The notes under the pieces: generated by a model
What the model was told of the DNA's origin: nothing
What the model saw: the letters and a program-made list of their open reading frames with translations, nothing else
Databases searched by the model: none
Assembly (NCBI RefSeq): GCF_002926065.1
Contig: NZ_PREZ01000005.1
Span: 124,001 to 188,000 of the forward strand
Reading direction: 5' to 3'
DNA: 64,000 nucleotides
DNA from: Jeotgalibacillus proteolyticus
Lineage (GTDB): Bacteria; Bacillota; Bacilli; Bacillales; Jeotgalibacillaceae
Program-made: the position numbers and the translations under genes
In this document: positions 18,001 through 29,617 of the stretch, piece after piece
Layout: each line of letters begins with the position of its first letter
How positions within the stretch are numbered: position 1 is the stretch's first letter

Positions 18001-18873
18001 TTAAACATGAGGCAGAAGTCGACAAAATACCATCCGATCCTTGCCGTTTATATCATAGACAATCTCAGTTTCATCCTTTGGAAATGACTTTTTTAAAAAG
18101 GCTTCTACGAGCTTACCTTGTCCTGCTCCCACTTCAAAGCCAATTAATCCAGGGCGGTTCATATAGGCCGGCAGCTGCTCGCACATCTTCCGGTATAAAA
18201 TTAACCCCTCTTCATCGGCAAACAACGCTTCATGCGGCTCATGGTCCACTACCACTTCGGACATGCTTTCCCTGTCCTTATGCGGAATGTATGGAGGATT
18301 GGAAATCATCACATCGATTTTCGTTCCCTTTTTAATTGCTTGAAGAAGATCACTTTCTAAAAAGTGAACCTCAGCCTTTAACTCCTCGGCATTTTTCCTC
18401 GCTGTTGACAGGGCATCAGGGGAAATATCGACTCCTGTTACCTGCCAGGATGGACGTTCAAGCTTAAGCGTAATGGCGATGATTCCGCTGCCTGTTCCAA
18501 TATCCAGGCAGTTGATGGGCTGATCCTTATTAAATAAAGCATCGCACCGCTCAAGCGCATAATAGAGTAATTCCTCAGTTTCCGGCCGCGGGATTAATAC
18601 ATGCTGATTGACCGTGAATTTTCTGCCATAAAATTGTTCAGAGCCGATGAGATGCTGAACGGGAATACCTGTTGTGTGCGCTGTGACAAGCTCTTTAAAG
18701 CGCTTAACATCCTGTTCTGCCAGCTCTTCTCTCAGGTTCATATAAAGCTCTGTGCGGTTCATGTCAAGCACATGGCGCAGTAAAAGCTCAGCTGCAAACG
18801 GCTCGCGGTTAAACTCCTCTAAATAAGAAGAAGCCCAATTAAGGGCCTCGTAAAGTTTATAGATTGTCGCCAC
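18001..18873 (-). CDS. prmC: Peptide chain release factor N5-glutamine methyltransferase
   Basis: PrmC methylates the glutamine of the GGQ motif in release factors using S-adenosylmethionine. The 290-residue protein has an N-terminal helical release-factor-binding domain (about 1-85) and a Rossmann methyltransferase domain with the SAM loop [10 protein letters not shown] (about 123-132) and the catalytic NPPY at 192-195. The gene overlaps the end of prfA, its substrate gene, by 17 bases, so the two are translationally coupled. Length is normal. Confidence 0.95.
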   Translation of the reverse strand: MATIYKLYEALNWASSYLEEFNREPFAAELLLRHVLDMNRTELYMNLREELAEQDVKRFKELVTAHTTGIPVQHLIGSEQFYGRKFTVNQHVLIPRPETEELLYYALERCDALFNKDQPINCLDIGTGSGIIAITLKLERPSWQVTGVDISPDALSTARKNAEELKAEVHFLESDLLQAIKKGTKIDVMISNPPYIPHKDRESMSEVVVDHEPHEALFADEEGLILYRKMCEQLPAYMNRPGLIGFEVGAGQGKLVEAFLKKSFPKDETEIVYDINGKDRMVFCRLLPHV

Positions 18874-19939
18874 TATTCATGGCCTCCATTCTTGCTGATT
18901 GCTCTTCCATAATCAGCGCTTCAATCACTTCATCCATCTTCCCTTGAAGAATCTGATCGAGCTTTTGAATCGTAAGACCGATGCGGTGATCGGTTACACG
19001 GTTTTGCGGGAAGTTATACGTACGGATCCGCTCAGAGCGATCCCCAGAACCAACAGCAGACTTACGTACAGCGTCATATTCTGCCTGTGCTTCCTGCTGG
19101 AATTTGTCGTAAACACGCGCGCGCAAAAGCTTCATCGCTTTTTCTTTATTTTTGATCTGTGATTTTTCATCCTGAATGGACGCAACAATTCCTGTTGGAA
19201 CGTGCGTTAAACGTACGGCTGACATCGTCGTATTAACCGATTGCCCTCCTGGTCCGCTTGATGCAAAAGTATCCACTCGGATATCTTTATCGTGGATTTC
19301 AATTTCCACATCCTCTGTCTCAGGAAGACACGCAACGGTTGCAGTTGACGTGTGAATTCGGCCGCCGGACTCTGTTTCCGGCACCCGCTGCACACGGTGT
19401 GCTCCGTTCTCAAACTTCATATGGGAATAAGCACCGCTTCCGTTAATCATAAAAATGATCTCCTTGTAGCCGCCCACTCCTGTGGTACTTGCTTCAATAA
19501 CTTCGATTTTCCAGCCGCGGGATTCCGCATATCGGCTGTACATCCGGTAAAGATCGCCTGCAAATAAAGCGGCCTCATCTCCGCCCGCTGCGCCTCGAAT
19601 CTCCATAATTACGTTTTTATCATCATTCGGATCCTTTGGAATAAGCAGGATATGAAGCTTATCTTCAAGCGCTTCAATTTCTTTTGACAGCTCGTTTACT
19701 TCCTCTTTCACCATCTCACGCATATCTGCGTCAAGCTTTTCATTCAGCATCTCCCTTGCTTCTTTGTGCTGCTGAAAAACTTCTTTATATTGGCGATAGG
19801 TTTCAACGGTTTCAGTCATGTCAGACTGCTCTTTAGAGTACTCTCGCAGTTTTTTTGTATCATTCACGATTTCCGGATCACTAAGTAATTCATTTAATTT
19901 ATCATAACGGTCTTCTACCGCCTGTAATCGATCGAACAT
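18857..19939 (-). CDS. prfA: Peptide chain release factor 1
   Basis: RF1 recognises UAA and UAG in the ribosomal A site and triggers peptide release. The 360-residue protein has the usual layout: helical domain 1, the stop-codon-reading domain with the PxT-type loop in [14 protein letters not shown], and the catalytic GGQ at residues 231-233 ([10 protein letters not shown]). Length fits the family exactly. It begins the prfA-prmC-spoIIR series. In B. subtilis tdk lies nearby upstream; here about 16.7 kb of sugar genes separates the two. Confidence 0.97.
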   Translation of the reverse strand: MFDRLQAVEDRYDKLNELLSDPEIVNDTKKLREYSKEQSDMTETVETYRQYKEVFQQHKEAREMLNEKLDADMREMVKEEVNELSKEIEALEDKLHILLIPKDPNDDKNVIMEIRGAAGGDEAALFAGDLYRMYSRYAESRGWKIEVIEASTTGVGGYKEIIFMINGSGAYSHMKFENGAHRVQRVPETESGGRIHTSTATVACLPETEDVEIEIHDKDIRVDTFASSGPGGQSVNTTMSAVRLTHVPTGIVASIQDEKSQIKNKEKAMKLLRARVYDKFQQEAQAEYDAVRKSAVGSGDRSERIRTYNFPQNRVTDHRIGLTIQKLDQILQGKMDEVIEALIMEEQSARMEAMNSGDNL

Positions 19940-20024
19940 TTCACTTCACCTCTCTAGATAGTATAGCCGATGGCTATTGGTCAGACAATGTTTTTAGCGG
20001 AAATGAGCTTTTAAGCATAACGGT

Positions 20025-20054
20025 ATGCCCGCCCAAAGAAATTTGAACGGGCAT
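20025..20054. terminator. Hairpin after the ROK gene (possible terminator)
   Basis: ATGCCCG (20025-20031) pairs with CGGGCAT (20048-20054). There is no T-run on the minus strand, so termination is uncertain, but no other candidate lies between the ROK gene and prfA. Confidence 0.35.
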
Positions 20055-20079
20055 CCGCTTATCCCATTTGTTTTACCAT

Positions 20080-21306
20080 CTATCTAGCCGAAACCATTGT
20101 ACTGAATATATCTTTTAATACGAGAGTAACCGCTCCAATGACCGTTCCATCTTCACCAAGTTCAGATTTCACAATTTCTGTATTCCTCGCTTCTTCAGTC
20201 AGGGCCCGCTGTTGAACGACTTCTCTAATCGGTCCTAAAATAAACTCATCCGATTTTGATACGCCTCCTCCTATAATAATACGTGCAGGATTAATGAGAT
20301 TAATTAAATTTGTGACACCAACCCCGATATATCTCCCTGTCTCTGCTAATATTTTAATACTGTATTCGTCTCCTTGGAGAGCACATTGATGAATAAGCTC
20401 CCCTGTTATATTCTCCATATTCCCGTTTAGCTTTTCTATAATAAGCGTTTTTCTTCCAAGCTTGAGACCATTGACCACCTTTTCGGTTAAAACTCCTCCT
20501 CCTGCAACTGTCTGAAGACAACCGTAGCTTCCACAGGAACAAAGCTTCCCATTAAGATCAATAATCATGTGACCAAACTCTCCTGCTATATTATATTCAC
20601 CGCGGAATAATTCGTTATTGTAGATAATACCCGCACCTATCCCTACGCCTATATTAATGCAAATTAAATTCTCAATTCCCTGCCCTTTTCCGAACCATGT
20701 TTCTCCTAAAGCTAAGGCTCGAGCGTCATTTTCCACATAAACGGGGATTTCCATATGGTTTTCTATATAAGATTTGATCGGGATATTCTTTAAATTAAAG
20801 TTTGGGGCAAAGATTGCAACCCCATTTTTATAGTCTACAATCCCATGCATTCCTATCCCTATTCCAAGCACCTTTGATCTTTCAATTTTATTTAATATAA
20901 TGATTTGCTCAGCGATTTGGTGAAGCGTCTCTAACAAAACCTGGTTTGTTAAAGGATAGGGCATGCTTACTTCCATCTTAAAAAGATTTTTTGCATTTAA
21001 GTTTGTGAGGGATGCTCGCACAGATTTGTCACCAACATCTATGCCTACAATAAATAAATCTCTTTCATTGATAGTCAGCAAAATCGGTTTTCGTCCTCCG
21101 CTTGATACACCTACATCAAATTCTCTCACAATTTTAGACTTAATTAATTCCGCCACGATATTGGTTACGGTAGGAGGAGTTAAGCTTGTTTTCTTTGCAA
21201 TTTCCGACCTTGATATCGGGCTATGAACACGTATTGTATTTAATATTATGGATTTATTAATGGATTTCATCCATTTAAAACTTCCTGTTATTTGAGAGTT
21301 TGCCAA
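20080..21306 (-). CDS. ROK-family transcriptional repressor (XylR/NagC type)
   Basis: The 408-residue protein has an N-terminal winged helix (about 15-75; SRSEIAKKTSLTPPTVTNIV) and a ROK sugar-kinase-like domain with the signature GEFGHMIIDL and the zinc-binding CSCGSYGCLQ cluster. The start is a TTG at 21304-21306, eight bases after AAGGAG; the nearby ATG leads straight to a stop in another frame. It lies 42 bases after lacZ at the end of the ABC-lacZ operon. It most likely represses that operon and is relieved by a sugar. A 25 bp palindrome upstream of the operon is a candidate operator. Confidence 0.85.
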   Translation of the reverse strand: MANSQITGSFKWMKSINKSIILNTIRVHSPISRSEIAKKTSLTPPTVTNIVAELIKSKIVREFDVGVSSGGRKPILLTINERDLFIVGIDVGDKSVRASLTNLNAKNLFKMEVSMPYPLTNQVLLETLHQIAEQIIILNKIERSKVLGIGIGMHGIVDYKNGVAIFAPNFNLKNIPIKSYIENHMEIPVYVENDARALALGETWFGKGQGIENLICINIGVGIGAGIIYNNELFRGEYNIAGEFGHMIIDLNGKLCSCGSYGCLQTVAGGGVLTEKVVNGLKLGRKTLIIEKLNGNMENITGELIHQCALQGDEYSIKILAETGRYIGVGVTNLINLINPARIIIGGGVSKSDEFILGPIREVVQQRALTEEARNTEIVKSELGEDGTVIGAVTLVLKDIFSTMVSAR

Positions 21307-21348
21307 TATACCATCTCCTTAATTCCCTGGAGGATTTCTTCAGGTTGT

Positions 21349-24510
<3,162 letters not shown>

Positions 24511-24534
24511 CTATTACGTTGAACTATAGCAATA

Positions 24535-25365
24535 CTAGCCCTTAACTGATCCGCCAAAGACACCTGAAACAAAGTGTTTTTGAAACACTAGGAATAAAAT
24601 AAGCATCGGTAATAACCCTATTACTGAGCCTACCATTACCGTCCCATATTGAACGATCTGGCCGGGTTGAACCATCATAGATAAGAGAAGAGGCAATGTA
24701 TACATCTCTTTTGAACTGACTACAACCAACGGCCAGATGAAATTCCCCCATTGCTGCATAAATGTCACAATAGCAAGGGCTGCACATGCAGGCTTCATCG
24801 TCGGCAATACAATTCGAAAGAAAATCCCAAAATCCCTGCATCCATCCATCTTTGCTGATTCAATCAATTCATTGGGGAAGGAAATCATTTGCTGTCTCAT
24901 TAAAAAAACGCCAAAAGGTGTTACTAAGAATGGAATGATTAATGCTAAGTAACTATCCATCCAATCCAAATTCATCATAATGATAAACATCGGCACAAGC
25001 ATTATTTGGGTAGGAACCATCATAATGAGCAGCACGCTGTAAAATAAAGGTTCTCTCCCTTTAAAGGTATATTTAGCAAAAGCGTAGCCTGCCAGAGCCG
25101 AAAAAAAGACGGTACTAACTGTCGTAATACCTGAAACTAACAAACTATTAAATAATGCTCTCCATATTGGCCAAGAATCCTGCAATCTTGCCAGATTGTC
25201 AGCAAAATTACTGCTTGGAACAAGAGTTGGAGGCACTTTAAAGATCTGGCTCTCCTGAAGAGTAGAAGCTGTAAACATCCAATAAAACGGAAAAACCGAA
25301 ATGGTAACCCCAATCAGAGCGAAAACATAAAGCATCAGTTTATTAAACTCCTTTTGCTGATACAT
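24535..25365 (-). CDS. ABC sugar importer permease (MalG-type)
   Basis: The 276-residue membrane protein is the smaller permease of a CUT1 importer. It has six hydrophobic segments and the EAA loop LIESAKMDGCRDFGIFFRI near residue 190. It starts two bases after the MalF-type gene ends and is followed by lacZ, so it is part of a lactose or beta-galactoside uptake operon. As in the first importer operon, no ATPase gene accompanies it. The assignment of the sugar rests on the adjacent lacZ. Confidence 0.92.
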   Translation of the reverse strand: MYQQKEFNKLMLYVFALIGVTISVFPFYWMFTASTLQESQIFKVPPTLVPSSNFADNLARLQDSWPIWRALFNSLLVSGITTVSTVFFSALAGYAFAKYTFKGREPLFYSVLLIMMVPTQIMLVPMFIIMMNLDWMDSYLALIIPFLVTPFGVFLMRQQMISFPNELIESAKMDGCRDFGIFFRIVLPTMKPACAALAIVTFMQQWGNFIWPLVVVSSKEMYTLPLLLSMMVQPGQIVQYGTVMVGSVIGLLPMLILFLVFQKHFVSGVFGGSVKG

Positions 25366-25367
25366 GT

Positions 25368-26288
25368 TTACACTTCACCTCCTCTGGATAAGCGGATTTG
25401 GAAATAGGCAAGGATTGCAATGATCGTCGTTACAACATAGGCTCCTGCTGAAGCTAAACCAAAGTTAAATGAACTGAACGCTTTTTCATAGATATATAAA
25501 ATGACCGTATTTGTTTCGCCTCTTGGTCCCCCGCTTGTTAATACAAACGGTTCAGCAAATAGCTGCAAGGTACCAATTGTCGAAAGTATTCCGCAAAATA
25601 ACAAAACCGGCTTTAATAAAGGGATGGTTATCTTAAAGAAGCTCGTTAATGTACCAGCGCCATCAATGCTTGCTGATTCATAAAGTTCTTTTGGGATTGT
25701 CTGCAGACCTGACAGAATAATGATGGCGTTATACCCTGTCCATCGCCAGGTGACGGCTATAATAATAAGAATTTTTGCCCATGTGCCATCAGAGAACCAG
25801 GGAACTGCTCCAATCCCCAATAAACTAAGTCCTTGATTTATTAAGCCATAACCTTCATTAAATATTAGTGAAAACACTAAAGCATAGGTAACTAAGTCGA
25901 TTAAAGCCGGAAGAAAAAATCCAAGACGGAACAACCCTCTTGCTTTTAACATATCTGAGTTGAGAACTGAGGCCATTGCGGTAGCAAGAACAAGCATAAC
26001 CGGTACTTGAACAATTAATATTAAGCCGGTGGTTCTTAGGGATTGCCAAAAAATACTGTCCCCAAAAAGCTGTCTGTAATTAGCCAGTCCTACAAAAGTC
26101 GTTTCTCCAGCTCTCCATTCACTAAAGCTCAGCACAAGAGAATAAATAACCGGATACAGCATAAAAACAGAAAATATTAAAAAAAATGGAGCTACAAACA
26201 AGTAGGGGCTTATATTAAACACACTTTTATTTTTCGTACTCTTTTTTCCTTTTGATTTAAGAAGCGCAAAAGCATTCGTTCTGGACAC
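25368..26288 (-). CDS. ABC sugar importer permease (MalF-type)
   Basis: The 306-residue protein has a charged N-terminus, six membrane segments beginning with YLFVAPFFLIFSVFMLYP, and the EAA loop LYESASIDGAGTLTSFFKI. The start is a GTG seven bases after GGAGG. It forms a channel with the MalG-type protein encoded next and receives sugar from the lipoprotein encoded upstream. Confidence 0.92.
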   Translation of the reverse strand: MSRTNAFALLKSKGKKSTKNKSVFNISPYLFVAPFFLIFSVFMLYPVIYSLVLSFSEWRAGETTFVGLANYRQLFGDSIFWQSLRTTGLILIVQVPVMLVLATAMASVLNSDMLKARGLFRLGFFLPALIDLVTYALVFSLIFNEGYGLINQGLSLLGIGAVPWFSDGTWAKILIIIAVTWRWTGYNAIIILSGLQTIPKELYESASIDGAGTLTSFFKITIPLLKPVLLFCGILSTIGTLQLFAEPFVLTSGGPRGETNTVILYIYEKAFSSFNFGLASAGAYVVTTIIAILAYFQIRLSRGGEV

Positions 26289-26340
26289 TACATCACCTCC
26301 AAGAGTGGTACCTCAGAAAAATCTGAGGTACCATATTAGA

Positions 26341-27633
26341 TCAATTTGCTATTTCCAGACCTGTTTCGTTTGATACTTTTTTCTCTGCATCTCTCAATGC
26401 GGCTTCAATATCCTTCCCATCTATTACTACTTCTCCTATGGCATCAGCCATGGCTGAGTTTACGTCAAGGAAATGGGAACCGTAATCAATCGGTGGAATA
26501 TCAGTAGACAATTCACCAAAAAATTCTGATAGTGCAATTTCAAAAAACTCATCTTCTTCTGAAAATTTCTCAGTTTCATAGTATGGCTGCCATGATGGGA
26601 ACAACCCGTATTCCATTTGGACATCTTGACCTTCATTTGTCATTAACGTGTATTCAAGGAATTCCCAAGCCAATGCTTCATTCTCTGTCTGAGATGAGAT
26701 AGCGAGGACAGAGCCGCCGGAATGAGACTGATTTGGTCCGCCTTCAGTAAATGCCGGCATCGGCATAAGGCCCCATAGTCCCTGTTGATCACTAGCTTGC
26801 GTCTTGATCGTTCCCGCATACCAAACCGGGAAAAGAACAGTAGCAATTTGATTATTTGAGAATGCACGGATTCTGTCATCCCAAGTAGGAGCTTGTAAAA
26901 AAAGATCTGCATCCACCATTTTTTTAAACATATCCATTGCCTGAATATTTTCTTCTCTAACTAACTGAATATTTCCATTCTCATCGTAATATTGACCGCC
27001 CAATTGGTTCATTAACATCCTGTACGTTTCAGCAATATCATCATTTGTTAGAGAATGTGAAGACATTTTCACTCCATCTAATTCGCTTTGTAATTTCTGA
27101 CCTGCCTCGATATATTTATCCCACGTCGTAATTTCGTTAGGATCAATACCTGCATCTTCAAACATATCTTTTCGATAGTACATTCCAACAGGGCCGATAT
27201 CCCATGGCATGGCATAAACGGTGTCTTCTTTTTCCACTAGGTTCATTGCCACTTCTGCAAACTCACTTTTACGATCCCCCAGCCGATCTGTTATATCAAT
27301 AAACTGTCCGTCAAATACTTCCATAAAATTCGGAAAGTCTCTTTGTTGTACCTGAACAATGTCAGGAGCTCCCCTACCTGCTGTTAATGGAGGAATAATG
27401 CTGTTATAATCGCTTGTCGTATACTCTATCGTCACTGTTGCATCCGGGTACTCCTCCATAAAATTTTCTGCTGTCTCAGATAAAGAATCTGCTGCTAAAT
27501 TCCAAGCAGCCACTGTAATCTCTCCAGAAATTTCTCCATCCTCTCCTGCGTTAGATCCTGATCCCGAATCCGACGAACAACCCGTTAAGATTAGCACAAT
27601 AAATAGTCCAGATAATAAAACTCGTAATTTCAT
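26341..27633 (-). CDS. ABC importer sugar-binding lipoprotein
   Basis: The 430-residue protein starts with a lipoprotein signal with lipobox LILTGC (Cys19) followed by a serine/glycine-rich linker. The rest is a family 1 solute-binding protein, with the conserved middle segment WEFLEYTLMTNEGQ and GGSVLAISSQTEN. GGAGG lies seven bases before the ATG. It is the first gene of the SBP-permease-permease-lacZ-ROK operon, controlled by a region with a cre site and a long palindrome. The ligand is probably a beta-galactoside such as lactose, inferred from lacZ in the same operon. Confidence 0.92.
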   Translation of the reverse strand: MKLRVLLSGLFIVLILTGCSSDSGSGSNAGEDGEISGEITVAAWNLAADSLSETAENFMEEYPDATVTIEYTTSDYNSIIPPLTAGRGAPDIVQVQQRDFPNFMEVFDGQFIDITDRLGDRKSEFAEVAMNLVEKEDTVYAMPWDIGPVGMYYRKDMFEDAGIDPNEITTWDKYIEAGQKLQSELDGVKMSSHSLTNDDIAETYRMLMNQLGGQYYDENGNIQLVREENIQAMDMFKKMVDADLFLQAPTWDDRIRAFSNNQIATVLFPVWYAGTIKTQASDQQGLWGLMPMPAFTEGGPNQSHSGGSVLAISSQTENEALAWEFLEYTLMTNEGQDVQMEYGLFPSWQPYYETEKFSEEDEFFEIALSEFFGELSTDIPPIDYGSHFLDVNSAMADAIGEVVIDGKDIEAALRDAEKKVSNETGLEIAN

Positions 27634-27668
27634 CCTGTTTCCTCCATTTTGATTTTTTTGGTTTAATC

Positions 27669-27693
27669 TAACTTAATTAATTTAATTAAGTTA
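27669..27693. promoter_or_regulatory. 25 bp palindrome, candidate ROK-repressor operator
   Basis: TAACTTAATTAA at 27669-27680 is mirrored by TTAATTAAGTTA at 27682-27693 around one central base. It sits about 35-60 bases before the binding-protein start, inside the likely leader of the operon. ROK repressors of the XylR type bind long AT-rich palindromes like this. Binding by the ROK protein of this operon is inferred. Confidence 0.5.
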
Positions 27694-27792
27694 CTGCGTA
27701 GCTTTGAATAAAAGCACCTCTTTCTCTTTAAAATACCAGCATAAAAACTCACCCTTTCTTTCATAAATCACATTTTTCACAATTCATTAAGT

Positions 27793-27806
27793 ATAAAGCG
27801 CTTACA
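27793..27806 (-). promoter_or_regulatory. cre site upstream of the lacZ/ABC operon
   Basis: On the minus strand TGTAAGCGCTTTAT matches the CcpA cre consensus with one deviation at the end. A possible promoter with TTAACA and GATAAA lies directly upstream, so the site would cover the start region. Confidence 0.6.
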
Positions 27807-27898
27807 TTTTATCTCTTAAACTTACTTTTTTGTTAATCTAGTAAAAGCGTATCATTGTTTGAATTTTCAATAAATATGAAATAACACGCATCCAATAT

Positions 27899-27936
27899 AA
27901 AAAAATGAAACCCACACCAGTGAAAATGTGGGTTTC
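27899..27936 (-). terminator. Terminator after the first araC-type gene
   Basis: GAAACCCACA (27907-27916) pairs with TGTGGGTTTC (27927-27936), followed on the minus strand by ATTTTTTTAT. Confidence 0.8.
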
Positions 27937-27948
27937 GGATCGTTATTA

Positions 27949-28788
27949 TTAATAATAGTTAATATGTAAGCTTCTATATTTCTTGGGTGTCATCCCTTCT
28001 TTTTTTCGAAATGTTGCCACGAAATGACTGACATCATTAAATCCTACTGCTTTAGCCACTTCTTTAAGAGAAGCGTCTTTATTAGAAATTAACACTCTTT
28101 TTGATTCTCTGATTCTAATTTGGATCAAAAATGAATATGGGCTGATTCCAAAGGTTTCCTGAAATAAAGTATTTAAGTATTGGGGACTCACATTACCTTC
28201 TTCAGCCATATCAGGCAGCCCAATGTTTTCAGCGAATTTTTTCTCGATCCAGTTAACAACAGGATTTATCTTTTCATAGTATTGAGATAAAGAGGGCTGA
28301 TTATTTATTTTACCGTATTTTTTTAATACTAAAATAAAATTATATAAATCCTTTGATAAATCGAGGCTAGAGCAATCTCTATTGCCTTCAATATTATCAA
28401 TCATTTCCTTCATTACAAGATATAAAAGACCCTCTGTTGATTCCGTATAAAGGGCGGACTTATTTATTTCTAAAGAGGTTAGGATTTGTTTTGAAGCAGT
28501 TCCTCCAAAGGTTAAATACATGGTTGTCCACTGTGGTTGAAGAGGATAATAAGAGTGCGGTGTGAAAGGAGTAAGCAGTACCCCATTCCCAGGTTGAAGG
28601 GGCACCTCCTGACCTGAAAACAGTATCTTTCCTTCACCCTCAACCGACTGAAGCCAATGGAAATAGGGGTATCCTCTCTTCCTCGTAAAGTTCTCTTCAA
28701 AAGGATTATATCCTATGCTTTCGATAAACAATGGGAGCGTGCGATCCAGCGATGAAAAAACGAATCGTTTTTTTAATTTGTCCTTCAC
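27949..28788 (-). CDS. AraC-family transcriptional activator (paralogue 1)
   Basis: The 279-residue protein has an N-terminal cupin-like sugar-sensing domain (about 1-160; PLQPGNGVLLTPFTPHSY) and a C-terminal AraC double helix-turn-helix (about 180-275; GFNDVSHFVATFRKKEG). It is closely related along its full length to the AraC protein encoded at 33445-34293. It lies downstream of a decayed GH42 gene, which mirrors the intact GH42-araC pair. It probably controls galactoside genes nearby, for instance the divergent-free ABC-lacZ operon that follows, but its targets are not visible. Confidence 0.85.
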   Translation of the reverse strand: MKDKLKKRFVFSSLDRTLPLFIESIGYNPFEENFTRKRGYPYFHWLQSVEGEGKILFSGQEVPLQPGNGVLLTPFTPHSYYPLQPQWTTMYLTFGGTASKQILTSLEINKSALYTESTEGLLYLVMKEMIDNIEGNRDCSSLDLSKDLYNFILVLKKYGKINNQPSLSQYYEKINPVVNWIEKKFAENIGLPDMAEEGNVSPQYLNTLFQETFGISPYSFLIQIRIRESKRVLISNKDASLKEVAKAVGFNDVSHFVATFRKKEGMTPKKYRSLHINYY

Positions 28789-28849
28789 TCCTCAACCTCC
28801 ATTCGCAATAAGTATAGTGCAAATTTAATCTCAGCCACTCAAATCCGGT

Positions 28850-28966
28850 TCACTGCACTTCAGGAGGACTTTTTTTTATAGCTTTAGCCTCCATCGAGCG
28901 AAGTTTCAGCTTGCCGTCATACTTTGCAGGAGTAGTCACCTTCCGCTCAGCTCAACTCACGTTTTA
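28850..28966. repeat. Dispersed palindromic repeat, degenerate copy E; rest of intergenic region
   Basis: The start GTTCACTGCACTTCAGGAGGA and end AGTCACCTTCCGCTCAGCTCA resemble the edges of copy A at 14446-14570, while the GC-rich centre has decayed. The stretch from here to the GH42 remnant near 29175 has one unassigned open frame on the minus strand (about 29040-29165) and nothing else recognisable. Confidence 0.55.
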
Positions 28967-29174
28967 AAATAATTTGTTCTTAACTTTCTCCATTTTACAG
29001 TTTTGCTCTATTCTCTATTTATCATGTAGCCCGTTTTAAATTTTTGAAGTTCTCATTAAATGTTTCACACCATTAGGCATTGGCGTATTTTTTACTCCTC
29101 TTTTTATCCAATGCTTAGTTTTTTCAGTCAAGGCTGGACACCATGCATAAAATCCCTTCTTACTAAGCTATCGA

Positions 29175-29382
29175 CTTTTCACAAAGCTCATGAGCTTCAT
29201 AAGAACTATTCAACCAAGTGAGTTTTTTCAGTAACCTCCACTTCAATTGTCTGGCCGTCATAGATGACATCAATTTCTTCGACCCGAGCCCAAGGCTCTT
29301 CTCCGGTTGAAACCCCTTCTAAAAAGCAAATATGTGTTTCATTAACGATCCCAGACCAGTATGTCGAAACAAATATCCCCCA
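29175..29382 (-). pseudogene. Remnant of a GH42 beta-galactosidase gene
   Basis: On the minus strand from 29382 the frame reads WGIFVSTYWSGIVNETHICF, which aligns with VFVTTYWSGIVNENDLCFLGG in the trimerisation region of the intact GH42 protein encoded at 34328-36403. Similarity continues through VEEIDVIYDGQ. The frame then stops at 29206, and a shifted frame continues SYEAHELCE, matching FETHELCD of the intact enzyme. Only about 70 codons of some 690 remain, so it is a dead fragment. It precedes an araC gene exactly as the intact GH42 gene precedes its paralogue. Confidence 0.85.
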
Positions 29383-29617
29383 TTTAAAATGAATTTTACA
29401 TCTCTTTCTCTTACACCTCCAAGTCTGTTTTCTAACCATTTTTCTCCATCATTATAATAAATATCTTTCTTATATTTATCATGTAGCGTTCGAAACCATT
29501 GATATATAGGTTTTTTTAGATTCAATAGTAAGATATAAGAATATGAAAGCCATAGAAAAAGCCCCAATTGTATAAAAAGGGATCTTTTCCCATTTTATAG
29601 AATGGAGCTGGTGTTAT

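Noticed and set aside
29319-29567. 82-codon minus-strand frame overlapping the GH42 remnant
   Set aside because: Its second half is out of frame with the GH42 similarity and its first half matches nothing I recognise; most likely chance.
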